A stretch of DNA of 64,000 nt from Diospyros lotus. Its lineage: Eukaryota; Streptophyta; Magnoliopsida; Ericales; Ebenaceae. The position numbers and the translations under genes were made by a program. Within the stretch, counting starts at the first letter, position 1; each line of letters begins with the position of its first letter. The stretch lies in contig NC_068340.1 in assembly GCF_014633365.1 (NCBI RefSeq), positions 41,502,328-41,566,327 of the forward strand. The letters run 5' to 3'. Below, piece after piece: positions 1 through 11,524 of this stretch. The notes under the pieces are model-generated. The model was not told where the DNA came from and did not search any database. It saw only the letters and a program-made list of their open reading frames with translations.

Positions 1-4
1 GGCG

Positions 5-2532
5 ATGAAGGAGGAATTGCAGAGGCTGGTGGAGGCCGTGCTTCAGGGCGGCGACGGCGACGATTTCGACGTGGGTGCCGCCGATCGGGCGGTGAAAATC
101 TTGTGCACTCTGAAGGATTTGAAGTTGAAGCACTGGCCTTCTGTTTCAGTTGGAATGGATAATCCGACATCCTCCGGCGTCGGCTGCGCCGTTCCCGACG
201 AGTTCCGGTGCCCAATTTCGGGAGAACTCATGAAGGACCCTGTTGTCTTGGCCACCGGACAGGTTGCCACCCCTCTTTTCTGATCGCTTTTCTCTTGTGG
301 GTTTTTCTGGGTTTTTGGTAATTGCCGGTTTGCTACTGTTAGCCAATTCAAGTTTCCGAAGACTTCGAACGTGATGCTTGTTTTCTTGAAATTCCTGTTA
401 ATTTGGTTCATTCTCTCTTTGAATATCAAGAATCTGCAAGCAACGATAAATTATTGGATTTCTAATTAATTATTGTTAGAAGTTTGCAATATTGGAAAAA
501 ATTAGTGAAGCCATCTGTTGTTCATCGACAATCTCTTTATGAGAAAGTAAGTAATCTTGCAGGCTTTTGTGTTTACCAGTCTCATTAGTTGATATCGTTC
601 CTTGTAGCTACGTTTTAGACTCGTTTGCTACTGAGAATTGTGTTCTTTTACTTGGGTGAATGAACTATGAGAGCTTGGGAGAGGGGTTATTGTTGGATGG
701 ATTTTTTTTTTTTTTTTTCTCATCTTACATTCTTGATGTTGAGGATGAATCTTGAGACAATGCTAAGGCTGCTCCTTTTTGAGTTGTGAAAACAGACTCT
801 GTAAAAGAGCAAGGAAGAGGCCGGGTACAAATACGACAATCTCCTGACCCTCCCAAAGTGGGAACTGGGGACACCATGTTGCTTGCTGTGTTACTGCTGA
901 TAGGACTTCATCCTTTGAGATAATTCGTTGACAGAACCTTATTTGAGTTCTGATAACTGTGGCTGGTGGAGGAGGTAGTAGAGATGTCTATCATGTCCAT
1001 CCATTTTGTTGTCTGGTTCTGCATTTTTCCAGACTGTTATTGATTGATCCATCTTCTAGGTCTTATTTCCCTTGATACAATAAAGTTGTCTCTGTCAACT
1101 TCTCGCCATACTTTTGTTTTTCTCACTTCATGTTTAATTTTCAGTTAATCTCAGATGCTCTGCTACACTACTTAATTCTTGTCGATTCATAAATTTATTT
1201 ACCACTCCTTACTAGCTCCAGGGGATTTTATAGATCTTCATCATACGGATCCATTTTTGTTGTGCTATGGCATGGGACTCTGATATCAGTTTTGGGGACT
1301 AATTTTGATTGAGCTATCTTTGGAATCTTATTTTCCTTGATGCATCAAAAAGCATTTCTTCTCTTCACTTTGTGCTTACTGTTTTTTTTTTTTTTTTAAC
1401 TCTGCAATTCTTCGTTGGTTGAACTTATATGTTGAACTATTTTGGTTCACAGACTTATGATCGGCCATTCATCCAAAAATGGTTAAAAGATGGTCACAGA
1501 ACATGTCCTCAGAGCCAACAAGTCCTTTCCCATACGGTCCTTACCCCCAACCTCTTGGTGCGAGAAATGATTTTGGATTGGTGCAAAAAGCATGGAATGG
1601 AGCAGCCGAACCCCATTGCAAATATCGATCATGAAGTATTGATTAATGCAGATAGAGGGCATCTGAATTTGCTTCTGGAGAAGATGACATCTTCACTTTC
1701 TGATCAGAAAGAGGCTGCAAAACGGCTTCGGCTGCTGACAAAGCGGGTGCCATCATTCAGGTCTCTTTTTAGTGAGTCTACCAATGCCATTCCCCAGCTA
1801 CTCTATCCACTCTCCCTGGGAAGCGCTAATACTCATCCTGATCTCCAAGAGGATTTGATTACAATACTTCTGAATCTCTCAATACATGACAGTAACAAGA
1901 AGCTGGTTGCAGAAAATCCAGCGGCCATTCCTCTGCTTGTTGAATCCTTGAAATCTGGAACTATCGAAACAAGAAGCAGTGCTGCTGCAGCTCTCTTCAC
2001 GTTGTCGGCTCTTGAATCAAACAAGTCAATTATTGGGAAATTGGGTGCCCTCAAGCCTTTAATTGACCTTCTAGATGAAGGGCATCTGTTAGCCATGAAG
2101 GATGCTGCTTCAGCAATTTTCAACCTATGTCTTGTCCATGAGAATAAGGGGAGGGCCATCTGCGATGGAGCTGTTATCGTGATCATGAGAAAGATCGCAG
2201 ACCGCATCCTTGTTGATGAGTTGCTGGCTGTTCTTGCAGTTCTTTCTAGCCATGAGAAGGCTATTGAGGAGATGGGGGAGCTTGGTGCAGTGCCTTGTCT
2301 GCTTAGTATCATAAAAGAAAACACTTGCGATCGCAGCAAGGAAAATTGTGTTGCCATATTATACACAATATGCTCGAAGGACCGGTCAAAGTTGTGGGAG
2401 ATCATGGAAGAAGAGAATGCCAATGGAACGATATCTAGTCTTGCACAGTCGGGAACTCCAAGGGCGAAGAGGAAGGCAAATGGCATTCTAGAGAGGCTCG
2501 ATAAGATCATTTCATTCGCCTACACTTCATGA
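5..2532 (+). CDS. PUB9: U-box/ARM-repeat E3 ubiquitin ligase, PUB9-like (probably 5'-partial)
   Basis: Two exons, 5-262 and 1453-2532, join in phase 0 across a 1,190-base GT-AG intron (donor after GGACAG, acceptor TTCACAG) to give 445 residues. Residues about 63-137 form a U-box (FRCPISGELMKDPV, then TYDRPFIQKWL, TCPQ and LTPNLLVREMI), which in this family recruits the E2 enzyme. The intron splits the U-box right after ATGQ, before TYD. The rest is a chain of Armadillo-like repeats (for example NLSIHDSNKKLVAENP and LFTLSALESNK), used in plant U-box ligases to bind substrates. Arabidopsis PUB9 is slightly longer and has extra N-terminal residues before the segment matching KEELQRLVEAVL. The codon before the ATG is in frame and the window begins there, so the true start is probably upstream. 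Identification is by remembered family similarity; substrate unknown. Confidence 0.93.
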
Positions 2533-3375
2533 TCAAGTAAATCCCTTCATCCTTTTCTGTGAATATCTTCTCTTTGTTTGACACTGTACATGCAAATCCC
2601 AAATCTCAAATCCCCAATCCCTCAACACACCTGCATCTTGTTGATTCTCTGCTTTCTCTCCCTTGCCTTATCGCTTAACCATGAGCTCTAAAACTTTGTA
2701 TCTTCACTGAATTTGTCGCGAGTAAGGACACCGGCCTTACCATTGACATTTCTCCTTGTCAATGTTGCTATATACCATTTTTCTTTCTGTAGCTATGCAT
2801 GGTATTTGTTTCTTTACCTTAGATGTTGAATATTGTTGTCCAGGATAGAGTCATGGCTTATGACACGATTGGCTGATTTTTTTAACAGTTAGGTATAGAT
2901 GTATCATAAGACCTCGTCGTAGATGAGATCATAAAATTTCTGTAGCTGATATATTGTTCTTGAGTCACCCACGTCTACATGACATAATGTGGAAGACTTG
3001 AGTGGATTGGGACCATGGTTGTAGGGTCTCGGCCACTGCCAATCCCTTTGGGGTGTCGGCACGGCCATGGCTTTTAAATTATATCTTGTTTTCTGAACAA
3101 GGACTGGTTCTTGAATGGGTGGTCTATATATATGTAAAGAGATGCTTTGTTTGTCATCATCCGCCGACTGGGCTGTTGATTGGGTGCAGGGTATGATTGG
3201 AAGGTCATATATCTCTATCACCACCCAAAGCTTTCCCAGTAAATTACTTAAAGTGAGATTTGGTAGTGGCCAAATGAGGCTGAAAACACTTAAAAGGTCT
3301 GGGCTTGCTTGCTTGACTATAGTTTTGGGTTATACTTCTAATCACATTTGTAATATCGTAATTAGAGAAGAGTAA
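2533..3375. other. 3' flank of the U-box gene, no further gene seen
   Basis: This should contain the 3' UTR of the U-box gene. Short open frames occur on both strands between 2904 and 3375, but none resembles a known protein or has splice partners. Composition is unremarkable. Confidence 0.5.
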
Positions 3376-3720
3376 AAGTTCAGTTTATCCGAATTAATTG
3401 AATTGAATCGATTGAATTTATCAGTTCGGTTTGGTTTTTTTTCTTGCATTGGTTCGAGTTGGTTCGATTAATTTTTCTTAAAAGTTCAGTTTTCGATTTT
3501 CAGTTCAATTTTTTGGTTGAAAGAATCAAATTAACGAAACCGATTGAACTTTAAAATAATATTTTTTTTATATTTAAAAATTAATATCATTTTCTTTAAT
3601 TTTGAGTATTTTCTATCGATTACTTACGTTTTTTTACATTCTTTCAGTTTAATCGGTTTAGTCCGTTTTATACAGTATTCAATTTTTTTGATTATTAATT
3701 AATTTATTTTTTTAATTAAT
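3376..3720. repeat. Fragment of the GGTTCGATT-rich MITE-like family
   Basis: Dense runs of TTCGGTTTGG, GGTTCGATT and the reverse-strand counterpart AACGAAACCGATTGAA flank an AT-rich centre. The same motif set recurs at 31683-31988, 33885-35240, 52643-53039 and 60610-60945, some copies with GGTGAGCA-like ends. This copy has no clear ends, so the boundaries are approximate. Confidence 0.55.
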
Positions 3721-3859
3721 CAGTGGATTTGAAAAATTAAAATTGTCCTCTTCTCTGCAAACCCTAATAGAAACAAGAAAAGGTTGCAGCACTGTCTCTG
3801 TCAATTTCTCTGGTTGCTTTCCCCAAACACTGCCACTCACTGTGGTAGGGCACTTGATA

Positions 3860-4230
3860 ATTAATTAATCCCAGTTGTACTAAAATTGAAAATAAATAAG
3901 ATATAAAATAAAAACAAAAAATAATATTTATAAAAAATAAAAATAAAAATATTAAAAAATATGTAAATAAAAAATATAAAAAATAGTTATTTAATTTAAA
4001 AATAAAAATAAATTTTATAATAAATTCTAAAAAAATTAAAAATTTTGAGTTTCTATATCTAGTCACTTTTGTCTCTAATCTCTTCATGGAGAAGATGTGT
4101 ACCCAAATTGAAAATATATTTTTGATATTTTTAAATATTATAAAACAATCTTGAAATATTTTTAAAATTATAAAAATGATGAAACAACACCTTGAGATAT
4201 TTTCATATCTCATAGGTCCATGTTTATAAA
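3860..4230. repeat. AT-rich dispersed repeat, family with copies near 21.9 and 57-59 kb
   Basis: An ATAAAAATA-rich arm is followed by a segment with TTGAAAATATATTTTTGATATTTT and TATTATAAAACAATCTTGAAA (each a variant of a motif also seen at 21880-22290, 57290-57720, 58290-58790 and 58830-59316). No coding capacity. Boundaries are approximate. Confidence 0.5.
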
Positions 4231-5572
4231 AATTCATTCTAATTTTGAAAAAATCATTTAGTATCTACCTAAATCGACTTGTACATGTGGTGCTACCAAT
4301 TAAATAATCTTGTGTAGTATAATTTACTCTGAATATTTAGTATTTTCAAAATATTAAATAATTTCTCATAATTTTAAAAATTAAGACGGTCTCTAAGGCA
4401 TTGCCAATCTGCTCCCCTAGCCAAAAAGATAGCGAGTTGTGTCGATTTGGAGGCTTCCAACATTGCTTGCCATTGCCAAATTTACTTTCCAAAGTTTTGG
4501 CAAAGCTTGATCCCCTTGCCAAATTTGGAGATCGATTATGACCAAGTCACCCTCCTTATCTCTCTTCCACAACGACAATCTCAATGCTAGAAAAGGTATG
4601 TCATTACAGACGTAATATCTGTAAGAGAAAATCGACTGGAGAAGACAAGTTGTAGATGCGACAGTGAGAAGTGGTAGATCAAGAGGTGACTATGACGAGC
4701 AGAGACAAATTTGGGTTTGTGATTTTGAATTTTTTTTTATTTATTTGTATATTAAATCACTGATATTATATATTTGAATATTTAATTATTAATTTTGTAT
4801 ATATATATATTTAATTATTAATTTATATATTTAATTATTAATTTTATATATACGTGTATTTGATTATTTTATGTATTAAGTGTTCAAAGATAAACTCACG
4901 ACTAAATTAATTAAATTTTCAAACAAAATGTGACAATTAGAGAGAATTGTGTTAAATATATTTATAATTTTTTATACAAAATTACACATTAGTGAATATC
5001 GTATAATTTATTATCATAATATTTATTATTAAATTATAAAATAAATAATAAATTTTTATAATAATTAAAATTATTAGTAAAGTAAAATAAATAAAATTAA
5101 AATTTATTAATAAATAAATAAAATAGAGAATTAAATGAAGACGAGAATGATGAAGTCTGACTGGGGTAAACATAGTTTTTTAAGATAAAATTAAAATAAA
5201 AAATAAATTATTTATAATATAATAAAAAGCATGATTGAAACTTAATAAAAATTGTGACCTATCTTTCTATTTACGACAACAAAAAGGACAACAAAAACAA
5301 TGGAAATCACAACAACCCCATCAACAAACAAAAACAAGAACATGGTAGTAGAGCCTTGTAAATTCTAATGTCTTCCCTGTTGGATATATCTGCTCAACAG
5401 ATTTGCCAAAGATTGAAGCTTTCTAGACAGACAGACAGAGAGTTTAATTTCAATTCATCTAATTAATGGCTTCTCTTCTCCTCCCCCTTTGCATCATTCA
5501 TCTTGACACTACTGTTCCTCCTAATTCGATCACATGCCATCTTCTTGTCAAGATGAGCCCATGGCGTTTACT
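4231..5572. other. AT-rich intergenic DNA without a recognised gene
   Basis: Mostly A/T-rich. The moderately balanced patch at 4390-4720 repeats the motif GCCAAATTT but has no credible reading frame. Simple TA/TTAATTA runs lie around 4795-4860. The last hundred bases or so should hold the 3' UTR of the minus-strand RIN4-family gene. Confidence 0.5.
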
Positions 5573-6701
5573 TCACACCATACAAGCTGGCACCAAGCAC
5601 CTTGAAAACAGCCCCAGTCTCCTCTTCTGCATGAAAACACAGAAAACCAAACATTATTAGTACATAACGACATACAAATTTTATGATATAAAACGAACTG
5701 GGTCGGGTCGTCTAAAAGACTATTATTATTAATTAGAGATTTAGAATTCATGTATGTAATGGACACTCCTATTTCTAGTCTTTACCAACCCTAATGATGA
5801 AGAAAAGAAAAGGGTAACATTTTGAATAATAATAAGTTAAAAGAAAGAGGCTTGAATTGGAACACAAGTCAAAGATTGGTTGGTAGCTTCAAATCATTAA
5901 TTAGTAGGAATATTATTAATACAATAGAATGATGTAATAATGGAATATAAAATGTGTATTTAATGTTTATAAGATTAATTTTGATTGAATTAACAGAATG
6001 TTTGGAAGGGAGCGTTAGGAGGGGGTGGGCTTACCCGCTTGGAAGCGCGGAGGAGCTCCGGCGGAATTTTGTAAAGATCTTCGTCGACGGGTTTAACCAG
6101 AGTGGCGGTGGCGGTGACCTGACGCTGCCGGCGATTTTGACCCTGGAGGCTGCTGTGCTTCGGGCGGTGCTCAAAAAGCTGCTTGCTTGGCGGTGCCGTC
6201 ACGTAGTCAGGCCCGACCACCACCACCTTCTTCCTCACTTGCTTCTGCTTGTCGCCGCCGCCGCTGCTTGTCTGCAACATACGCAAAAAAAGAAAAGAAA
6301 AGAAATCAAATTAACGGCAAATCGGGGCGTAATTAGTATTCCTGCATTATATCTGAGAAAGAGATTGATTCAGATATGAATTAATAATTAATGACCTTTA
6401 GGGAAGGCTTGGCGTGGAGATCGGCGGCGAGGGCGGGGGCGGGGCGGGGCTGCAAGCCGGCCTGCCTGGCGCACTCGAAGTACTGGGTGATGGGCAGATC
6501 GTTGGCGTGTTCCCAGTTTCCGAACGCCGGGATTTGGCCACTCTTCTTCCAGTAGCAGTACTCCTCCTGTATATATATATGTATGTATCCACAGTTAGCA
6601 CATATATATATATATATATGTATATATAAATCGAAGAAGAAGAAGAAGAAGAAGAGACAGAAGAATTAAGGTGGTTTCTTTTGCATAAAGCTTACATCCA
6701 T
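5573..6701 (-). CDS. RIN4/NOI-family protein
   Basis: Four exons read on the minus strand: 6701-6696, 6566-6396, 6271-6035 and 5626-5573, all with GT-AG borders and all phase 0. They give 155 residues. The first coding exon is only ATGGAT (Met-Asp), followed by donor GTAAGC. Exon 2 carries the NOI signature GQIPAFGNWE, then LPITQYFECARQAG, the motif shared with RIN4 and cut by AvrRpt2 in RIN4 itself. Exon 3 holds a basic stretch and the conserved KPVDEDLYKIPPELL block. The tail LFSRCLVPACMV contains two cysteines near the C-terminus, which in RIN4 relatives are acylated for plasma-membrane anchoring. Role in immune regulation is inferred from the family only. No exon of this gene is long enough to be obvious alone; the model rests on splice sites plus motif continuity. 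Confidence 0.87.
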
Positions 6702-7061
6702 TTTTGTTTTGTTTGGTAGCCGAGAAACCCAGAAGGAAAAATCAGGGGGAAAGGGTGAGAGAGGGCGGAAAGGTTTACTTTAGAAGGTGGGTGGGATGGT
6801 GGGTATGGGGCAGATCTTCCATAAGAGGAGCACTCAAAAACTTAAAAACAATCAATCCTTGGCTTTGAGAGAGAGTGACAGTGACAGTGACAGTGGGGAG
6901 TGGAAAGAGGAGGAGAATGAGGGAAAAAATTTCAACGTTATTGACTTGCGTGTTGAATTTGGACTTCACTTGGCGTCAGCGCCAGATGGTGCCACTGGCC
7001 ACTACTGGCCTGGCCTGGCCTAGTGCGCCATTACCAAGGAGAGGAAGAAAAAAACAGACAG

Positions 7062-7097
<36 letters not shown>

Positions 7098-7486
7098 GGG
7101 AGGGGGGTGCGGCTCTGATTGGTGTTTGTTCGTTGTTGCCCTGAAATCACGCTTCCCCTATTCCCACTGGCTTTCCTTCTCCTTACCTAACTTGCTGGCT
7201 ACTGTGCTGCCAGAAGAAGTGAAGAACTGTGCCCTTTTGCCTACCCCACCCCACGGTTCACTGTTCACACCAGTCCTGTCCTGCCTGCCTGGGTGCCTTT
7301 TTCCCCTCCCCTCCCCTCCCCTCTGAAGTCAACCATTTACCAAAACTAAGCCTGCCTACCTAGCACCTAACACCTGTCCCCTTTTACTTAGTTTACTGGT
7401 ATCATTTTTTATCTTATTAACACACACTGTTTTGGTTACCAAGCCGCTTCACATGACACTCTTTGACATATGGTGAAAAGACTACA
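6702..7486. other. 5' flank of the RIN4-family gene
   Basis: Upstream of the minus-strand RIN4-family gene. It contains a (GA)n tract at about 7066-7094, which reads as CT in the direction of the gene and is common in plant 5' leaders and core promoters, plus a CCCCT-rich patch near 7300-7324. No other gene seen. Confidence 0.45.
7066..7094. repeat. (GA)n microsatellite
   Basis: Uninterrupted GA dinucleotides, about 14 units, in the upstream region of the RIN4-family gene. A likely polymorphic marker. Confidence 0.95.
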
Positions 7487-7965
7487 GGCTAAACTCAATT
7501 TTTTATTTCTCCATGTTTTTATTTTTGTATTTTTATATTTTTTATATAATTATTTAAATTTTTTATTATTTCGATTATACTTTTGAATATAATTTTTGAG
7601 TCAATTTAATTCTTATACTTTAATTTTTTTTTATGATAAATTGAATTTTTCGTTATTTTGATTACACCCCTAAATCTATAGTTTTGAGTTAATTTAATTC
7701 ATATATTTTGTATGTGAAAAAAAATAAAATAACAAAATACATGTTACACTTTGTTCATTACAAAGTACAATAATTAAATTAACTTAAAAATATATACTTA
7801 AAATTATAATTGAAACAATAAAAAATTCAATTTGCCACACAAAAAAAAAATATCAGAGTATAGAGATTAAATTAATTTAAAAATATAAATTATAATCAAA
7901 ATAACGAAAAGTTCATATAGTTAGATAAAAAAATAAAAATACAAGATAAAAATATAACATTGATA
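7487..7965. repeat. Long-inverted-repeat MITE-like element, family A (degenerate copy)
   Basis: Starts GGCTAAACTCAATTTTTTAT and shows the family-A internal motifs TCGATTATACTTTTGA and GAGTCAATTTAATTC on one side and their reverse complements on the other. The element folds on itself over most of its length. The right end is degenerate (ATATAACATTGATAAAAT). Best copies are 35517-35994 and 32761-33248. Confidence 0.6.
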
Positions 7966-8039
7966 AAATATTATGAGTATTTTTATGTTTTTAAGATCAG
8001 ATAAATTTTTCTTTACTTTATTTATCATATAATACTTTA

Positions 8040-9080
8040 TCTTTTACTATTATATTCTTATCGTTAAACTTTTCAAAATGATCAAAATATCCTCAAATTA
8101 TTTCTCTTCTTTCTCCTTGTCTCATTTCTCTCTCTCTTCCTTCTTCTTTGACCGTTGATTATGCTTTATCTAATGGGGGAATAAAAGCTCTTAGAGCTCT
8201 CATCTCATTGCCGTTGTTAATAGTGAATAAGCGATAAGCGGTGCTAGCAATAAAAGATGTGATTGAATCCGTAACTGATGTTATTAGTGCCTTTCATCAC
8301 TTGCTTGACTGCTTTCCTGTCTTGCAAGCCATTTCACCTAGTTTTCCTTTCTTGTCCAAGGTTATTCGCCTTGCCAAAAAGATACATAAAGAGACTTTTA
8401 GATCAATCAATGCCAGACCCAATGAAAGTAGGTCTTGGTCTAGTGGTCTATTTTGCTTTACTCTGGACTCAGTTGTCTAGGTATATCTCAGATCTCACTT
8501 CTATTCCTTTTCACTAAGGAAGAAGGTTGTATCCTACCCAGAAGACGACAGGCTTGATTGTCCCAAAGAAGCTCAAGGAAAGAATAGTCTCTCTCTCACA
8601 AATGCATACACACAATTTTCAAACTTGGCATTCCCATTGGGTTTCAATTGAAACCTAAATGGTTTGATCTAACTTTCGATTGAAGCCAGGGGTGATCAAG
8701 GCCTAAATGGTTGGGTTTTTGCTATGGCATTGTTGGATTCTAGATGGAAATCGAACCATTTGGGTTACAATTGGAAACCCATTAATGATGTTGGATTTTT
8801 ATTAGAACTTAAATGAGGAAATAGAGATAAAAAGAGAAAAATGTAAGAGAATTAATAGAGAAGAATCATGAAACGACTAACAAAGAGATTTTAAATAAGA
8901 AAGATAAAGAAAAGAGAAATAAAAAAGGATTAGAGGAGACAAATTGGTTTGGTGATGGTTGATAAATGGTGAGTATAGTGAGAGCAAAAAATGTTGGGGA
9001 GATGAGAGAGAAAGAGGGATAAGGTAATTTAAATATTGAGACAAAATGATCAACTTTTAGAGTCTATTAACGATAAAGGA
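8040..9080. repeat. Possible foldback element with imperfect terminal arms
   Basis: The segment around 8059-8150 (ATCGTTAAACTTTTC, AAAATGATC, then TCTCTCTC-rich) is matched in reverse around 8985-9076 (GAGAGAGAAAGAGG, AAAATGATC, TTAACGATAA). Arms are imperfect and no target duplication could be set. The interior holds a short open frame at 8241-8480 that I do not recognise. Confidence 0.35.
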
Positions 9081-10480
9081 GGTTTGTATTGTTTGTCCAC
9101 ATATAAGGGTAATTAATGCTTTTCTATTATACCACAGGGGCAGTGTGTGAAATTAACCCTAAATTTTAGCTTGTGTGTAACTCAAAATTTGAGGCTCATA
9201 CTTTAAAGTTTGGAAGGCTCAACCTCAAGTCCTTTATTAATCAAATTTTAAACAAATATTTTCACAAAATTTAAGGTTAAAGCTTGATATCATGATCGTT
9301 TCCCGTAAAATATGTGAAATTAGTATACTTTAACTTATTCGCAAGTCTAAAACCCTCAATCTTTTAAAGTTTAAGATTATTTATTTAACTAAATAAGTAA
9401 TCTCGAATGAATCTGAATAGGGTTGATTTTTGAACCTCACAAGTAACTGTTCATTTGCAATTACATAATTCACGAGTTCAACTAAGAGATATATTGTCAC
9501 TATAGTTTGGGAATAGTATATTACAAGTTTAAAGTTGTAGATTCAATGTCTTAACTTTGCTAGCATTTGAGTGTTTTTATGTCATATTATTTGACACTTT
9601 AAGCGAGATGAACTAATAAAATTACCAATGTCATCCTAAAAATTTACGTGTTATCTACGGTAGTAAGGGTTAAATGTAATGATTCTCAACCCTTTTGAGT
9701 TTATTGATAATGTGACGTCGAACCAATTTCTTAATTTTGTATTATTCATAAAACTTCATTCTGCTTTATTGGTAATAGTGAATGTTCGATTATTCGGTTG
9801 GTTATTAAGTGATTTGTGAATAAAATAACCAAAATTAATCACACTAACTAATGTTATGAAAGCTTAGGCAAACTTAAAGAAGGATTAAGGATAACACAAT
9901 TAAGCAGATGACAGGGAAACACTTTTTTTTTTTTTTTTTTTTTTTCATATTTTGAAGCTTAGCTTAATGAAACAATAGGCTAATGCTTAAACACGAAAAA
10001 ATTGAAATCTTAGATAAAAACACTACGTATGGCGATATGAATTACCTAAATAAGAATTATTGAATAACAAATAATTAGTTCAAATATTTACAAGTAAGAA
10101 GTATTGGATTCTTTTTTGTATAGGACTTGAAAGGAGAAGGAATGAATGTTGGAAGGTAAACAAGCATCTATTATTGAAGTCTCCTCACCCGATAATACTT
10201 ATTTAGAGAATATTCAGTGCCAAAGTCATTAAACGGATAAGTACAATTATTGTAAGATCTATGAATCTATGTTTATGATAATGGTAATTTCACAATTAAT
10301 CGATTTAATTCAAAAATCAATTTTAATTCTTACTCTTGCTCTTCGGTATTAATATATTTTTTGTTATTATATATATATATATTGAAAAAAAAAACAGTTT
10401 TATGAGAGTAATTTTGATTGATTTGAAAAAACTGGATCCATTTTGAGTCTCAAATTCCATCTAGGAGTGGGGCTCAAAAT
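9081..10480. other. AT-rich intergenic DNA, nothing recognised
   Basis: No open frame of note. A 23-base T run is at 9923-9945. Short TA repeats occur near 10370. Confidence 0.5.
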
Positions 10481-10519
10481 CTTCTCCAGCCTTACCCCGC
10501 AGGCTCTATGTGAATCCAG

Positions 10520-10871
10520 GCCCTACTTAATGTCAAAAACTGCCCAGCCCATTCCATCCTGGGCCGGATGGCCCAGCCCAACATTTCAGGCTCCAGCCCG
10601 TTCCCTGTGATGGGCTGAGCCCAACATAAAGAGGGCTTACGGAAGGCCTGGGTTGTGGCGGGCCCACCATATAATTTAACGTTAAGACAAGAACACCCAC
10701 AAAGTTTCACGTAAATGCCAAGAAGACCCCCGCCGTGCCAGATTGCCTCACGGTATAAAAGGCAGGGGCTGAACTAGGGTTTCTTCCTACGTTATCCATT
10801 TCTAAACCGCGAGGGTTTCTCACCCCTCTCCTCTTCTCTCTCTTTGCTCCACTCTCTTCAGCTCGTCCAAG
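10520..10871 (+). promoter_or_regulatory. Promoter and 5' leader of BTF3: GGGCC/AGCCCA cluster, TATA, telo-box
   Basis: Between 10540 and 10680 there are many GGGCC, AGCCCA and GCCCAAC motifs in both orientations, resembling the site II/TCP elements of translation-related plant genes. A TATAAAAG box is at 10754, followed after about 20 bases by ACTAGGGTTTCTT, a telo-box-like AGGGTTT, and again GAGGGTTTCTC at about 10810. Transcription probably starts near 10785. A likely 5' UTR intron opens at CAAG|GTATCT (after 10871) and closes at the ACAG just before the ATG at 11525. Confidence 0.65.
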
Positions 10872-11524
10872 GTATCTGTCTCTCTCTGTGTATCTGAATC
10901 TGGTATATGTAATATCTTACGTGTGTATGCGTGTGTTGAATTGACATGCTTATGAAATTGTCCGATCGGGAGGTTATGGACCTTTTGTTCGAGTTTGAGG
11001 TCGGATCTGATTCTCCCTTAATGGGTTTCATGTTCTTTCTTTCCATTTTCGTATTTATTTGCTCGTTGATGGGTGGAGTTAGGGTTTCGCTCAATTTCCC
11101 TCTGCTTTGTGTCCTGGGAATTTCTCTTTATTTGGGTGCACGTGTTTTTCCGTGTCTTGAAAGATACAATTATGTATCTTTTTCAGTTTTCTTGTATTTG
11201 CTTGGGCGTGTGGAACCCCTTTCGATGGATTCATTTATCAGTGACTCTATTTTAAATGTATTTTCGCTGTTGGAAGTATGCTGTAGTGGCCATTCAGTGT
11301 AGAACTACCTAGTCTTGAGCTTGGCTTGCTTGAACTATGTTCTTAATTTAAGTTCACTCTTTTGTCTTTGTATTCTTGCTTTCATCCTGTTCTGATTAGT
11401 CTGTAAGTTAACTTACCTCTATAAATATGATGATTTGAACTTTGCTTTCATTTTGTGTTGGCTAAAAGCGCATTTCATTACATATTTGTTCTCCTCCTAA
11501 CCCCTGTCCTCTTTATGATCACAG

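Noticed and set aside
1833..2510. 225-codon minus-strand open frame over the ARM repeats
   Set aside because: Antisense shadow of the U-box gene; no family resemblance.
3764..4237. 157-codon Phe/Ile-rich minus-strand open frame
   Set aside because: Produced by AT-rich repeat DNA; composition is not that of a real membrane protein.
8241..8517. Two overlapping 79-codon open frames
   Set aside because: They overlap in different frames inside a putative foldback element and match nothing I know.
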